From an uncultured Bacteroidales bacterium (GTDB lineage: Bacteria; Bacteroidota; Bacteroidia; Bacteroidales; UBA11471): 49,105 nucleotides of DNA. Positions within the stretch are counted from its first letter, which is position 1. The number at the start of each line of letters is the position of its first letter. The notes beneath the pieces were generated by a model that was not told the origin of the DNA, did not search any database, and worked only from the letters and a program-made list of their open reading frames with translations. Positions 35,032 through 44,719 of the stretch are shown here, piece after piece. The position numbers were made by a program, and so were the translations under genes. The stretch lies in the NCBI GenBank assembly GCA_944325415.1, contig CALUZW010000017.1, positions 1 to 49,105 of the forward strand, read 5' to 3'.

Positions 35032-35802
35032 ATGAGAACCAATACCTATTTTATATCCGACCTGCATCTGGGTATGCGTGCCCTTTCGCCCGAACAGCGT
35101 TTGGAGCGTGAGCGTCGTGTCGTGCGCTGGCTCGACACCATCAAGGACGATGCGGCCGCACTCTATCTCCTGGGCGATATTCTCGATTACTGGTATGAAT
35201 ACAAGTATGTCGTGCCTCGCGGGTTTACCCGTTTCTTCGGTAAAATCGCCGAGCTCACCGACAGTGGCGTCGAGGTGCATTGGTTTATCGGCAATCATGA
35301 TATCTGGATTTTCGACTATCTCCCCGCCGAGTTGGGCGTTATTGTACATAAGTCGCCCTGCCTGGTGTCGCTGGGACGCTACACGGCCTATTTGGCCCAC
35401 GGCGACGGATTGGGACGCACCCCGCTGTCGTTTCGCCTGATACGGGCCATTTTTCACAGCCGTTTCTGCCAGATACTCTATTCGGCCATTCACCCGCGTT
35501 GGACGGTTGCCTTTGCCCACCGATGGTCGGCTCACAGCCGCAAGCATGGCGACGACCTCCCTTATCAGGGCGAAGACAATGAGTTTCTGGTGCGCTATGC
35601 ACGGGAGTACAGTCGCGAGAATCCTTCGCCGCACATCGACTTCTTTATCTTTGGCCACCGTCATATCATGCTCGACCTGATGCTGGCCCGCGATTGCCGT
35701 GTGTTGATATTGGGCGACTGGATACAGCACTTCTCGTTTGCCCGTTTCGACGGCGAGCAACTCTTGCTCGAACAGTATGTCGAAGACGAGTCTGCTCTTT
35801 AA
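35032..35802 (+). CDS. lpxH: UDP-2,3-diacylglucosamine diphosphatase
   Basis: Makes lipid X in lipid A synthesis. The 256-aa metallophosphoesterase has all family blocks: FISDLHLG, LLGDILDYW, FIGNHD, LAHGDGLG and FGHRHIM, which supply the two-metal site. It is last in the envelope gene block that starts with the DUF6242 gene. A long hairpin at 35892 follows. Confidence 0.92.
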   Translation: MRTNTYFISDLHLGMRALSPEQRLERERRVVRWLDTIKDDAAALYLLGDILDYWYEYKYVVPRGFTRFFGKIAELTDSGVEVHWFIGNHDIWIFDYLPAELGVIVHKSPCLVSLGRYTAYLAHGDGLGRTPLSFRLIRAIFHSRFCQILYSAIHPRWTVAFAHRWSAHSRKHGDDLPYQGEDNEFLVRYAREYSRENPSPHIDFFIFGHRHIMLDLMLARDCRVLILGDWIQHFSFARFDGEQLLLEQYVEDESAL

Positions 35803-35891
35803 GCCGTCTTCTGTTCTTACCCTTTTCCGGCCGTCCGCTACGCTGCTTGCCGTCTTGTGCCGTAGGGTTTCTTCATTACTTGTTCAAAGAT

Positions 35892-35937
35892 ACACCGAGG
35901 GCGATACTTCATGTAAACGGAGTATCGCCCTCGGTGT
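35892..35937. terminator. Hairpin between convergent lpxH and esterase genes
   Basis: Perfect 17-bp arms (35892-35908 and 35921-35937) with a 12-base loop. There is no strong T-run on either side, so it may be a weak bidirectional terminator or a dyad protecting both 3' ends. Confidence 0.65.
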
Positions 35938-35958
35938 CAATTGTATCTCCCCAACCTG

Positions 35959-36924
35959 TTATTTCTCCTTGAAGATGCGGTCAAGAAATGTCGTCATGTG
36001 CGCTACGGCCGTATCGAACCACGGGCGGAAAAACCAGTAGGTGTGCGGCGTGTCTTCGAGGGTATGTACCTCGCTGTGTATGCCCAGCGAGTCGAGTTTT
36101 GCGATGGCCTCGTCGCGGCCGTTGTGGAAGCGCGGTATCGAGCTGTTGATAAAGCATACCGGGGCCGATTGCCGGCCTATCCAGAAGAGGGCCGAAGCGC
36201 CTTTCCAGTTGTCGGGTTGCTCTTCGTAGGTGCCACCCAGCCAAATGGCGTCGACCGGCAGAGCCTTTCCCTTGGCCCGGGCTTCGCGGGCACGGCCCAC
36301 CGACTCTTCGCTGACGAAAGTCGATATGCCGTCCATGTTGATGACGGCTCCTATTTTACCGCTCTTGTTCTGCATGCCGAGTAGCATGGCCAACTGGCCG
36401 CCGGCCGAGCAGCCCGACACGGCAATCTTCTTGCGGTCGATGCCATATCGCTTGGCATTCTTGTAGACCCATTTGATGGCATCTTCGAGGTCTTCGACAC
36501 CGGCGGGGTAGAGCGCTTCGGGTATCAGTCGGTATTCGACAGGAATGGCTACATATCCGCGGGCGGCTATCTGCTGGGCCATGGGCACCTGCAACTCGGG
36601 GCTGCCCGAGTTCCACCCGCCGCCGTGAATCATCAGCAAGACAGGATATTTCTTATTGTCGTCGGGGCGATAGATGTTCATTTTCAAGGCGTGTTCACCC
36701 AATGAGTTCGATACCTTCTTGTAGGTTACATTTTCGTAGGCGCGCACGCCCTGGGGTAGTGAGGCTCTCACCGGTTCGATGTAGGGGCGGTATTTGCGTT
36801 CTTTCTTGTATGTGCCGTCGAGAGTGAATGAGGTGTCGCGCGGTACACCGTCGATGATGACCGTTTGTGCGGCGACTGTTGTGGCGGCGAAAAGGCAGAT
36901 GGCCGAAATCAATGCGGTTTTCAT
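35959..36924 (-). CDS. Secreted alpha/beta-hydrolase esterase
   Basis: A 321-aa secreted protein of the BD-FAE/esterase-lipase type. The signal peptide ends near TVAAQ (residue 19). LLMIHGGGWNSG is the oxyanion loop, GCSAGGQLA the nucleophile elbow (GxSxG with Cys before Ser), and DTPHTYWFF near the end carries the catalytic His. An ATG at 36954 would add 10 residues before the signal peptide; 36924 is preferred. It follows the S41 peptidase gene in the same orientation, so they may be co-transcribed. Substrate unknown; carbohydrate ester or peptide-like. Confidence 0.82.
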   Translation of the reverse strand: MKTALISAICLFAATTVAAQTVIIDGVPRDTSFTLDGTYKKERKYRPYIEPVRASLPQGVRAYENVTYKKVSNSLGEHALKMNIYRPDDNKKYPVLLMIHGGGWNSGSPELQVPMAQQIAARGYVAIPVEYRLIPEALYPAGVEDLEDAIKWVYKNAKRYGIDRKKIAVSGCSAGGQLAMLLGMQNKSGKIGAVINMDGISTFVSEESVGRAREARAKGKALPVDAIWLGGTYEEQPDNWKGASALFWIGRQSAPVCFINSSIPRFHNGRDEAIAKLDSLGIHSEVHTLEDTPHTYWFFRPWFDTAVAHMTTFLDRIFKEK

Positions 36925-36966
36925 GCCGGAGGTGTTTTTGCTGTAGAGTATCATGTTATGCCTTAT

Positions 36967-38160
36967 TTATAGTCGGTATATATATTCGAGAACCGTGTCG
37001 TGCCCCCGTTTGAAATCTTCGGCCGAGGCGGCAATGGCTTTATCGGGGTGCAGTGCGCCGTCATGGCCTTTCCATGTCTCGAAATATTTAGTCGAGTAGG
37101 TTACCGTGGCATGGGAGCATGGGAGCTTGAAAGTACGCGTTTCTCCGTAGTGGTTGACAGTGCCGGCAGTAGGCTCTCCCACGAGAATGGCATGGCATTT
37201 CTTTTTCAAGCTCATGGCATTGAGCAAGGCCGATGAAAATGTCTGTTTCCCAATCAACACATACAGACTTTGTTCTCGCGCCAAGTAATTGTTTTGCAGG
37301 GAGTCGATAAGCGGGTCTAAAATCGAAGAATTACCTCCTCCGTTATAGCGGAGGTCGATGATGAGTTTCTGTGGAGAGCGTCTGGCGATGGTGTCGAACA
37401 ACTCTTGCATGAATGTCCCGAACGGCCGCTCTTTGTCGTTCCGGCAACTGTGGTAGTAGACATACAAGGAGTTGTGTGCCGCATCGTAATGTTGCCCGTA
37501 TATGCCGGCATTTTTGAAAGCTTCAAGTTGTGAGTAGGCCGGAGCTTTTATCCGTTTGGCCTTCGGATCCGGTTTCAGGGTGGTGACGATGGTATCCCCT
37601 TTTCCGTCCGAAAAAGAGCAGACGACTGAGTCTTTTGTTGAAGTTATGCCCAATCCTTTCAGTATGAAAGTGTTGTTGAGGTAGCGGGGGAGTGAAATGT
37701 TGAAATACGAGGGGTTTTCGTCATTGATGATTTTTTTGTACCGTCGGAGTATCTCTTTCATGCTGATTCCGTTTATGGCTGTAAGTTTGCCGTAGAGCAA
37801 CTCCGGTCGGGTCGATTCTGTTACGAAACAACCTTCTTTGAACACCGAAAATACTATGGGTAACTGATAATTCGATTGGTTGGGGAAGAGGCGGGTGTGT
37901 TCGTCACCGACAGCTTTGATGATTTGAAAAAGTTCTATGAAAAAAGATTCTTCATCGAGTGAATCGATGCGGGCGTTGAGCGTGGATATTTTTTTTTCGA
38001 AATCCTTTTTGTCCAGTTTGGCAAAGAGGTTTAAGTGCTTTTGCGGCAAGGTTGTGGCAAAGACCTCCAAGTCGTTGCGCATTTCCTGTTTCGACAATTG
38101 TGCCGGTACATTACTATGAGTGGCGAAGAGTAAAAATGCAAGAATGAAAAGTTTTTTCAT
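36967..38160 (-). CDS. Secreted S41-family (tail-specific protease-like) peptidase
   Basis: A 397-aa protein with signal peptide (cleavage near VPAQ, residue 21). The N-terminal helical region is followed by the S41 core: KLIIDLRYNGGGNSS, then VLIGKQTFSSALLNA (nucleophile Ser in TFSS) and ILVGEPTAGTVNHYG. Unlike CtpA, a PDZ domain is not obvious, though LTAINGISMKEI could be part of one. It is followed by the esterase gene. Substrate unknown. Confidence 0.82.
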   Translation of the reverse strand: MKKLFILAFLLFATHSNVPAQLSKQEMRNDLEVFATTLPQKHLNLFAKLDKKDFEKKISTLNARIDSLDEESFFIELFQIIKAVGDEHTRLFPNQSNYQLPIVFSVFKEGCFVTESTRPELLYGKLTAINGISMKEILRRYKKIINDENPSYFNISLPRYLNNTFILKGLGITSTKDSVVCSFSDGKGDTIVTTLKPDPKAKRIKAPAYSQLEAFKNAGIYGQHYDAAHNSLYVYYHSCRNDKERPFGTFMQELFDTIARRSPQKLIIDLRYNGGGNSSILDPLIDSLQNNYLAREQSLYVLIGKQTFSSALLNAMSLKKKCHAILVGEPTAGTVNHYGETRTFKLPCSHATVTYSTKYFETWKGHDGALHPDKAIAASAEDFKRGHDTVLEYIYRL

Positions 38161-38275
38161 AATTCGTTTTTTTCCATTAGACGCATTTTACGGGTAAAAG
38201 GTTTCACCGGGTATGGAAAATTTTCTCGTTTGTGTAACAGCATGACGGGAAAATTCGGTTTGCAGCGGTATAAAA

Positions 38276-38309
38276 AACACCCTTGTACCGGGTGTGATAC
38301 AAGGGTGTT
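38276..38309 (-). terminator. Rho-independent terminator of the pta-ackA operon
   Basis: Stem of 12 bp (arms 38276-38287 and 38298-38309, loop 10 bases). On the minus strand it runs into TTTTTTA. It lies 16 bases after the ackA stop. Confidence 0.85.
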
Positions 38310-38324
38310 GCATAAAGAGGGTGA

Positions 38325-39524
38325 TTACTTCATGACGATGTTTTGGGTATCGAGAGCAATCATCAGTTCTTCGTCGGTGGGAATGACAACGACACGCACT
38401 TTCGAGGCGGGGGTGGAGAGTTCCACTTCTGTGCCGTGCGATTTCTTGTTGAGTTCCTTGTCGATTTCCACGCCCATGAATCCGAGTTGGTTGCAGACGA
38501 CTTCGCGGCTGACGGCCTGGTTCTCACCGACACCGCCGGTGAAGACGATGACGTCGACGCCGTTGAGTACGGCAGCGTAGGCTCCGATGTATTTGGCAAT
38601 GCGGTATTCATACATCGTGAGGGCCAGTTTGGCTTTTTCGTTGCCTTGGGCGATGGCGCTTTCGATTTCGCGCATGTCCGACGACACGCCCGAGATACCC
38701 AGCACGCCGCTCTTCTTGTTGATGAGGGTCGAGAGACCTTTGTCGTCGAGGCCCTCTTTCTCCTGAATGAACACGAGTGCTCCGGCATCGACGTCGCCGC
38801 AACGGGTTCCCATCATGAGACCTTCGACGGGAGTGAGGCCCATTGAGGTGTCGACCGACTTGCCGTCTTTGATGGCCGTGATGGAGCCGCCGTTACCGAT
38901 GTGGCAGGTGATGATGCGTTGTTTCTCGTAGGGGAGATTCAGGAATTCGCACGCACGGCGCGATACATAGCGGTGGCTGGTGCCGTGGAAGCCATAGCGC
39001 CGTATGCCGTATTTCTCGTACAGCTCATAGGGGAGCGCGTACATGTAGGCATACTGGGGCATGGTCTGGTGGAAGGCGGTGTCGAATACGGCAACCTGCG
39101 GTACGTTGGGGAGAATCTTCTCTACGGCATCGATACCTTTGAGGTTGGCCGGGTTGTGCAGCGGAGCAATGTCGATGCACTCTATGATTTTCTCTTTTAC
39201 GGCCTTGTCGATGAGTACCGACTGGTTGAATTTCTCGCCGCCGTGTACGACGCGGTGGCCTACGGCATTGATCTCTTCGAGCGAGGAGATGCAGCCGTAT
39301 TCTTTGCTCACCAGCGTATCGAGTATGAATTCGATGCCGACGGTGTGTTCGGGAATATCTTTTTCGAGAATGACCTTCTCGCCGCTGGGCAGGGTGAGTT
39401 TGAGGAAAGAGCCTTTCAGGCCGATTTTCTCGATGCCGCCTTGTGCCAGCACGGCTTTGGTGTCGGTCTCGAAGAGTTTGTATTTAATCGATGATGAACC
39501 ACAGTTCAGAACAAGTACTTTCAT
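38325..39524 (-). CDS. ackA: Acetate kinase
   Basis: Converts acetyl phosphate and ADP to acetate and ATP, the last step of fermentative acetate production. The 399-aa protein begins MKVLVLNCGSSSIKYKL, a signature of the family, and has VAVFDTAFHQTMP, RRYGFHGTSHRYV, ITCHIGNGGSI, and VIVFTGGVGENQA. It follows pta with a 24-base gap and ends at a strong terminator. Confidence 0.98.
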   Translation of the reverse strand: MKVLVLNCGSSSIKYKLFETDTKAVLAQGGIEKIGLKGSFLKLTLPSGEKVILEKDIPEHTVGIEFILDTLVSKEYGCISSLEEINAVGHRVVHGGEKFNQSVLIDKAVKEKIIECIDIAPLHNPANLKGIDAVEKILPNVPQVAVFDTAFHQTMPQYAYMYALPYELYEKYGIRRYGFHGTSHRYVSRRACEFLNLPYEKQRIITCHIGNGGSITAIKDGKSVDTSMGLTPVEGLMMGTRCGDVDAGALVFIQEKEGLDDKGLSTLINKKSGVLGISGVSSDMREIESAIAQGNEKAKLALTMYEYRIAKYIGAYAAVLNGVDVIVFTGGVGENQAVSREVVCNQLGFMGVEIDKELNKKSHGTEVELSTPASKVRVVVIPTDEELMIALDTQNIVMK

Positions 39525-39548
39525 GATGTTAACGCAATGTGTGATGAA

Positions 39549-40556
39549 TTACTTTTTCAATCCGATGGCCTGGTTGCAGGTGATGGAAATCATTTTGTAT
39601 ACGTCGTCGACCGAGCAGCCGCGCGAGAGGTCGTTGACGGGAGCGGCCATACCTTGGAGAATCGGGCCTACGGCTTCGGCACCGGCGAGACGTTGCACCA
39701 GTTTGTAGGCGATGTTGCCCACTTCGAGGGTGGGGAATACGAGGGCGGTAGCTCTACCGGCGATTTCGCTGCCGGGGGCTTTGCTTTGGCCTACCGAGGG
39801 AACGATGGCGGCGTCGGCTTGCAGTTCGCCGTCGATGAGCAGGCTCGGGTCGAGCTCTTTGGCCATGCGGGTAGCCTCAACAACTTTGTCGACCATTTCG
39901 TCTTTGGCGCTGCCTTTGGTCGAGAAGCTCAACATGGCGATGCGCGGTTCGTAGCCGGCGATGACGCGGGCGGTCTGTCCGGTAGCTACGGCGATTTGGG
40001 CCAGTTGTTCGGCAGTGGGGTTGGGGGTTACGGCACAGTCGGCAAAGACCATGATACCGTTTTCGCCATACTGCTTGTTGGGAATAAACATGATGAATGC
40101 ACCCGAAACGACGCTGATGCCGGGAGCCGTCTTGATGATTTGCAGGGCGGGGCGCAATACGTTTCCGGTGGTGTTGCGGGCGCCGGCCACTTCGCCGTCG
40201 GCATCGCCGCTCTTAATCATCAGGCAGGCGAGGTAGAGGGGGTTCTCCACCAGGCCGGCGGCTTGCTCTTCGGTCATGCCTTTTTTCTTGCGGAGCTCAA
40301 ACAGGAGGTTGGCATAGGCCTCTTTTTTCGGATGGTTGGTCGGGTCGACAATGGTGGCCTTGTCGATGTTTTTCAATCCGTTTTTCTCGGCGAGGGCTTT
40401 GATTTCGGCGGGATTTCCGAGAAGAATGATTTGGGCTACTTCGTCGGCAATGATTTTGTCGGCGGCTATCAAAGTGCGTTCTTCGGTCCCTTCGGGAAGA
40501 ACGATGCGTTGTTTGTTCGCTTGGGCGCGAGCAACGATTTCGTCAATTAAGCTCAT
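39549..40556 (-). CDS. pta: Phosphate acetyltransferase
   Basis: Makes acetyl phosphate from acetyl-CoA. The 335-aa protein is the short catalytic-domain form with GTEERTLIAADKI, VAGARNTTGNVLRPALQII, and a C-terminal NDLSRGCSVDDVYKM. It is the first gene of the pta-ackA operon. A TACATTTG box lies about 63 bases upstream. Confidence 0.97.
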   Translation of the reverse strand: MSLIDEIVARAQANKQRIVLPEGTEERTLIAADKIIADEVAQIILLGNPAEIKALAEKNGLKNIDKATIVDPTNHPKKEAYANLLFELRKKKGMTEEQAAGLVENPLYLACLMIKSGDADGEVAGARNTTGNVLRPALQIIKTAPGISVVSGAFIMFIPNKQYGENGIMVFADCAVTPNPTAEQLAQIAVATGQTARVIAGYEPRIAMLSFSTKGSAKDEMVDKVVEATRMAKELDPSLLIDGELQADAAIVPSVGQSKAPGSEIAGRATALVFPTLEVGNIAYKLVQRLAGAEAVGPILQGMAAPVNDLSRGCSVDDVYKMISITCNQAIGLKK

Positions 40557-40870
40557 GACTGAATGTTTTTATAAGTAAGTTTATGGTATAGTCAGGATTC
40601 AAGCAGACAATTCTACTCACAAATGTAGGGATAAAAATAACAACTTTTGCCCAAATTCCCGATAAAAAAGAGTAAATATTTGGACTCCGGTGCCGATTTT
40701 GGAGAGAAATGGGGCGCCGGTGCCGAAAATGAAGTGGCTGAGTAAGTTATTTGTCGGGAAGAATGTCCGCTTTGACACTCTTCTGCGGCAGTGGTCGGGT
40801 GTATCGGTTGTCTCTCTTGCCGTGGCCGTGAGAGGTGGGGGCGTGCCGGCGGCAGGTGCGGTGGTGCCGG
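40557..40870. other. Intergenic region between the HAD phosphatase and pta genes
   Basis: Contains the pta promoter box (40620-40627). The remainder holds two copies of CCGGTGCCGA 30 bases apart (40687-40696 and 40717-40726). No gene or clear terminator for the HAD gene is seen; the open frames here show no recognisable motifs. Confidence 0.4.
40620..40627 (-). promoter_or_regulatory. Candidate -7 box for pta-ackA
   Basis: TACATTTG on the minus strand matches TAnnTTTG. A TTTG lies 24 bases further upstream, slightly outside the usual spacing. Confidence 0.5.
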
Positions 40871-41653
40871 TTACAGCAGCCCGAGGTGGCGCAGGGCTTT
40901 TATCACGCCGTCGTTGTCGACGGCGTCGGTGATGTATCCGGCGCTCTGTTTTACGGCCTCGCCGGCGTTTCCCATGGCAATGCCCAGGCCGGCATGGCGC
41001 AGCATCGAGATGTCGTTGCCGCCGTCGCCGAATGCGATGGTGTCGCGCAGGTCTATGCCGTAGTGGGCGGCGATGATGTCGATGCCCCGCTGTTTGCTGT
41101 TGCCGGTGCGGTTCACGTCGGTAAAGAGGGGGCTCCATCGGTTGGAGAAACAGCTCGGCATCTGTTGCATGAGGGGCGCTTCGTCGGCCTCGCCCACATA
41201 GATGTCAACCTGTATGATGCGTTCGTTGTCGGCCACCTGCTCCATGTTTGTTACGACGGGTACGGGCAGGTCGAGCATACGGGCCACTTCGACGACACAG
41301 TCGTCGACGCGATTCACCGTTACCCGGTCGAGCCCCATGAACGAGTAGGCATAGGGGCCGCTCTTTTTTTCGTGCCGGCAGAGAGCGTGCAGCTCTTCCC
41401 GGGGTATGGCATCGCAGTAGATTTCTTCTCCGTCGGCCGTGAGACAGTAGCTGCCGTTGAAGGTGATATAGCCGTCGAAGCGGGTATCGCCCAGCCCCTT
41501 GATGAGGTGCAGGGGGCGTCCGGTGGCGATGAAGACCTTGTGGCCTTTCCTGCGCAGCGCGGCGATGGCTTCGCAGGCCGACGGCACGATCTCGTGGGTG
41601 TGGAAACTGACGAGTGTCCCGTCGATGTCGAAGAAGATGGCTTTACTCTGCAT
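40871..41653 (-). CDS. Cof-type HAD-family hydrolase
   Basis: A 260-aa phosphatase with HAD motif I FFDIDGTLVSF, motif II ATGRP, the C2-type cap, and motif IV IAFGDGGNDISML. Cof-type enzymes act on sugar phosphates or flavin phosphates. The frame is open to 41788, but ATG 41653 precedes the domain and overlaps the waaA stop by 11 bases, suggesting coupling. Substrate unknown. Confidence 0.9.
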   Translation of the reverse strand: MQSKAIFFDIDGTLVSFHTHEIVPSACEAIAALRRKGHKVFIATGRPLHLIKGLGDTRFDGYITFNGSYCLTADGEEIYCDAIPREELHALCRHEKKSGPYAYSFMGLDRVTVNRVDDCVVEVARMLDLPVPVVTNMEQVADNERIIQVDIYVGEADEAPLMQQMPSCFSNRWSPLFTDVNRTGNSKQRGIDIIAAHYGIDLRDTIAFGDGGNDISMLRHAGLGIAMGNAGEAVKQSAGYITDAVDNDGVIKALRHLGLL

Positions 41654-42890
41654 GGGCGGTGAGTTGCGGGGTGATGCCCGAGAGTATGGTCGGGGTGGCA
41701 CCCGTGTGGGAGTAGATATATTCGGCGGCAGTCTCTCCGCATTTCGACCGGAACGGCTCTTCGGCAAAGCGTTGCATGAGCCGGTCAAAGTCGGCCGCGT
41801 CGTTGATGGAGAAGGCTCCTCCGTTGGCTATGAGAGCTTTTGCTTCTTGGAATTTCTTGTAGTTGGGGCCGAACACGACGGGTATGCCGTAGACGGCCGC
41901 TTCGGGTACGTTGTGTATGCCTACGCCGAATCCGCCGCCGATGTAGGCCATCTTTCCGTACTGGTATATCGACGAGAGCAGTCCGAAGCAGTCGACAATG
42001 AGACAGTGGGCCTGCGCGGCACTCTCCTCGTCGGCCTGGGTGTAGCGCACGGCAGGGCGTTTGAGCTTACCCATGATTTCGGCAATGTGCGACTCGTCGA
42101 TCTCGTGGGGGGCGATGATGAGGTGCAGCTCGGGGTGGCGGTTGAAGTAGTCGATGAAGATATCTTCGTCTTTGGGCCAGGAGCTGCCGGCGACGAGGAC
42201 TGTCCGTCCCGTAGCGAATGAGCGGGCCACGGGCAGCTCCTTGGCCTGCCGGCGTATGGCCACAACGCGGTCGAAGCGGGTGTCGCCTACCACCGATACG
42301 TTGTTGATGCCGATGCCGGCCAACAGTTCGCGCGATGTTTCGTTCTGCACATACAGGTGGGCGTAGGTGCGGAGCATGCGGCGGAAGAGTCCGCCGTAGG
42401 GCCGGAAGAATATCTGGTCGGGGCGGAAAATGGCCGAGATGATGTAGGTGGGAATCTGTCGTCTCCGCAGTTCGCGCAGGTAGTTGCCCCAGAACTCATA
42501 TTTGATGAAGATGGCTATCGACGGTTTCAGCAGGTCGAGAAAGCGGCATACGTTGCGCGGCAGATCAAAGGGCAGGTAGCACACTAGGTCGGCCAGTGGA
42601 TAGTCTTTCCGCACCTCATATCCCGACGGGGAGAAAAACGTGAGAGCGATTTTCTTGTCGGGGTATTGTTTTTTTATCTCTTCGATAAGAGGACGTCCTT
42701 GTTCAAACTCACCCAGCGACGAGGCGTGTATCCAGATGTATCCTCCCTCTTTCGCGACCTGTTTTTCGAGATAAGGGAAGATGTTTTTCTGGCCCGTCGC
42801 CAGTTTCCTCGCTTTGGGATTGCGCCATGCGGCGATTTTTACCAATAGCCGGTAGGTGCGTATTCCCAGATTGTAAAGACCTCTTTTCAT
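41643..42890 (-). CDS. waaA: 3-deoxy-D-manno-octulosonic-acid (Kdo) transferase
   Basis: Attaches Kdo to the lipid A precursor at the inner membrane. The 415-aa protein has an N-terminal membrane-anchor-like segment, IHASSLGEFEQGRPLI with the catalytic Glu, and C-terminal donor-site features VLVAGSSWPKDED, LIIAPHEID and YIGGGFGVGIHNVPEA. It lies 19 bases after gltX in the same direction. Confidence 0.95.
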   Translation of the reverse strand: MKRGLYNLGIRTYRLLVKIAAWRNPKARKLATGQKNIFPYLEKQVAKEGGYIWIHASSLGEFEQGRPLIEEIKKQYPDKKIALTFFSPSGYEVRKDYPLADLVCYLPFDLPRNVCRFLDLLKPSIAIFIKYEFWGNYLRELRRRQIPTYIISAIFRPDQIFFRPYGGLFRRMLRTYAHLYVQNETSRELLAGIGINNVSVVGDTRFDRVVAIRRQAKELPVARSFATGRTVLVAGSSWPKDEDIFIDYFNRHPELHLIIAPHEIDESHIAEIMGKLKRPAVRYTQADEESAAQAHCLIVDCFGLLSSIYQYGKMAYIGGGFGVGIHNVPEAAVYGIPVVFGPNYKKFQEAKALIANGGAFSINDAADFDRLMQRFAEEPFRSKCGETAAEYIYSHTGATPTILSGITPQLTAHAE

Positions 42891-42909
42891 GCTTTGGTCG
42901 GATACGGGA

Positions 42910-44451
42910 TTATTCGTTGGCGGGGGTTATCTTTTCGAGGGCGACACGCAGCCGGCGCAGGGTCTCTTCCTTGCCGATGATTTCGGTGATGTCGAACATG
43001 TGCGGGCCGCGACATTCGCCTACGACGGCCAGGCGGAAGGCATTCATTACGTTGCCCATGTGGTAGCCGTTTTTCTCGATCCAGGGTATGACCACCTCTT
43101 CGGTGGCTTTCGACTCAAAGTTGTCGAGCCCTTCGAGCAGGGCGATGAGCTCCTGCATGATGGCAGGGGTATCGGCCTTCCAGCGTTTCTTGATGGCTTT
43201 GGGGTCGTAGCTTTCGGGAGCGACGTAGAAGAACGAGAGCTGGTCCCACAACTCCTTGACAAAGCTTACGCGCTCTTTTACCAGGCCGATGATGCGGGCC
43301 AACCGTGCCTTGTCGGGCTCGTCGATATGGTGCTCGGCCAGTGTCGGGGTAAACAGTTCGGCCAACTCTTCATTGCTTTTCTTTTGCAGGTATTTGTGGT
43401 TGAACCATTTGCCTTTTTCGTAGTCAAATCGGGCACCGCTCTTGCTGCATCGTTCGAGCGAGAAGAGCTTTATCAGTTCGTCTATCGAGAATATCTCTTC
43501 ATCGTTGCCGGGGTTCCAGCCCAGCAGGGCGAGGAAGTTGATGACGGCTTCGGGCAGATAGCCGGCTTCGCGATAACCCGACGATACCTCTCCGCTTTTG
43601 GGGTCGTGCCATTCGAGCGGGAAGACGGGGAAGCCGAGGCGGTCGCCGTCGCGTTTGCTCAGTTTGCCGTTGCCTTCGGGTTTGAGCAGGAGGGGCAGAT
43701 GGGCAAATCGGGGCATGGTTTCTTCCCAGCCGAGGGCGCGGTAGAGCAGCACGTGGAGCGGAGCCGAGGGCAGCCACTCTTCGCCGCGGATTACATGGCT
43801 CACCTCCATGAGGTGGTCGTCGACGATATTGGCCAGGTGGTAGGTGGGCAGGTTGTCGGCCGACTTGTAGAGTACCTTGTCGTCGAGTATCGATGAGTTG
43901 ATGGTTACCTTGCCGCGAATGAGGTCGTCGACGACAACCTCTTCGCCCGGTTCTATTTTTATGCGCACGACATAGGGGTGTCCCGAGGCAATCAGGCTGT
44001 CGACTTCGTCGGCGCTCATCGTGAGAGAGTTGCGCATGCCGGTACGTGTCGAGGCGTCGTACTGGAAGTTGGGTACCTCCTGCCGCTTGGCGTCGAGTTC
44101 GGCGGGGGTGTCAAAGGCGATGTAGGCTTTGCCGTCGGCCAGGAGCTGGTCGACATATTGGCGATAGATGGCTTTCCGTTCCGACTGGCGGTAGGGGGCG
44201 AAGTTTCCGCCGTAGCCTACTCCTTCGTCAAACTTGATGCCCAGCCATTCGAGGGCTTCGATGATGTAGGCCTCGGCTCCCGGCACGAAACGCTGCGAGT
44301 CGGTGTCTTCGATGCGGAGTATCATGTCGCCGCCGTGTTGCTTGGCAAAGAGGTAGTTGTAGAGAGCGGTGCGCACGCCGCCGATATGCAGAGCGCCCGT
44401 GGGGCTTGGTGCAAAACGCACACGGACTTTTCTTTCTGTCGTTTCCATCAT
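42910..44451 (-). CDS. gltX: Glutamyl-tRNA synthetase
   Basis: Charges tRNA-Glu. The 513-aa class I enzyme has the HIGH-type motif [23 protein letters not shown], and the KMSKS-type motif [13 protein letters not shown] frame extension to 44553 runs into the xseB coding region; ATG 44451 (or 44448) fits the family N-terminus. It lies between xseB and waaA. Confidence 0.97.
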   Translation of the reverse strand: MMETTERKVRVRFAPSPTGALHIGGVRTALYNYLFAKQHGGDMILRIEDTDSQRFVPGAEAYIIEALEWLGIKFDEGVGYGGNFAPYRQSERKAIYRQYVDQLLADGKAYIAFDTPAELDAKRQEVPNFQYDASTRTGMRNSLTMSADEVDSLIASGHPYVVRIKIEPGEEVVVDDLIRGKVTINSSILDDKVLYKSADNLPTYHLANIVDDHLMEVSHVIRGEEWLPSAPLHVLLYRALGWEETMPRFAHLPLLLKPEGNGKLSKRDGDRLGFPVFPLEWHDPKSGEVSSGYREAGYLPEAVINFLALLGWNPGNDEEIFSIDELIKLFSLERCSKSGARFDYEKGKWFNHKYLQKKSNEELAELFTPTLAEHHIDEPDKARLARIIGLVKERVSFVKELWDQLSFFYVAPESYDPKAIKKRWKADTPAIMQELIALLEGLDNFESKATEEVVIPWIEKNGYHMGNVMNAFRLAVVGECRGPHMFDITEIIGKEETLRRLRVALEKITPANE

Positions 44452-44494
44452 ATATGTTTGGGTGATTATATGTTTTTTCCAGTATTCAGGGTGT

Positions 44495-44707
44495 CTATTG
44501 TTTCTCTTCGTCGAGTTCGTCGAGCAGCTTTTTGAGCGACTCGTCGGTCTCAAACAGTTTTTCTTTGCAGTATTTCAGCAGGGTCATGGCGCGCGACGTC
44601 AACTCTTTGACGGTCTCTATCTCGCAGGAGTCGTCCTGTATGCGGGCGACAATCGCTTCGAGTTCGGCGATGGCCTGGGCATAGGTAGGTTTTTCGGTTG
44701 TCTCCAT
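44495..44707 (-). CDS. xseB: Exodeoxyribonuclease VII small subunit
   Basis: A 70-aa helical partner of XseA. The family pattern is clear: [38 protein letters not shown], and an acidic C-terminus. It begins 12 bases after the xseA stop and precedes gltX by 43 bases. Confidence 0.93.
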   Translation of the reverse strand: METTEKPTYAQAIAELEAIVARIQDDSCEIETVKELTSRAMTLLKYCKEKLFETDESLKKLLDELDEEKQ

Positions 44708-44719
44708 ATATAATATAGA

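Noticed and set aside
40617..41138. 173-codon minus-strand frame covering the gap after the HAD phosphatase gene
   Set aside because: It overlaps the HAD gene out of frame and is a low-complexity His/Arg/Pro-rich translation typical of a shadow frame.
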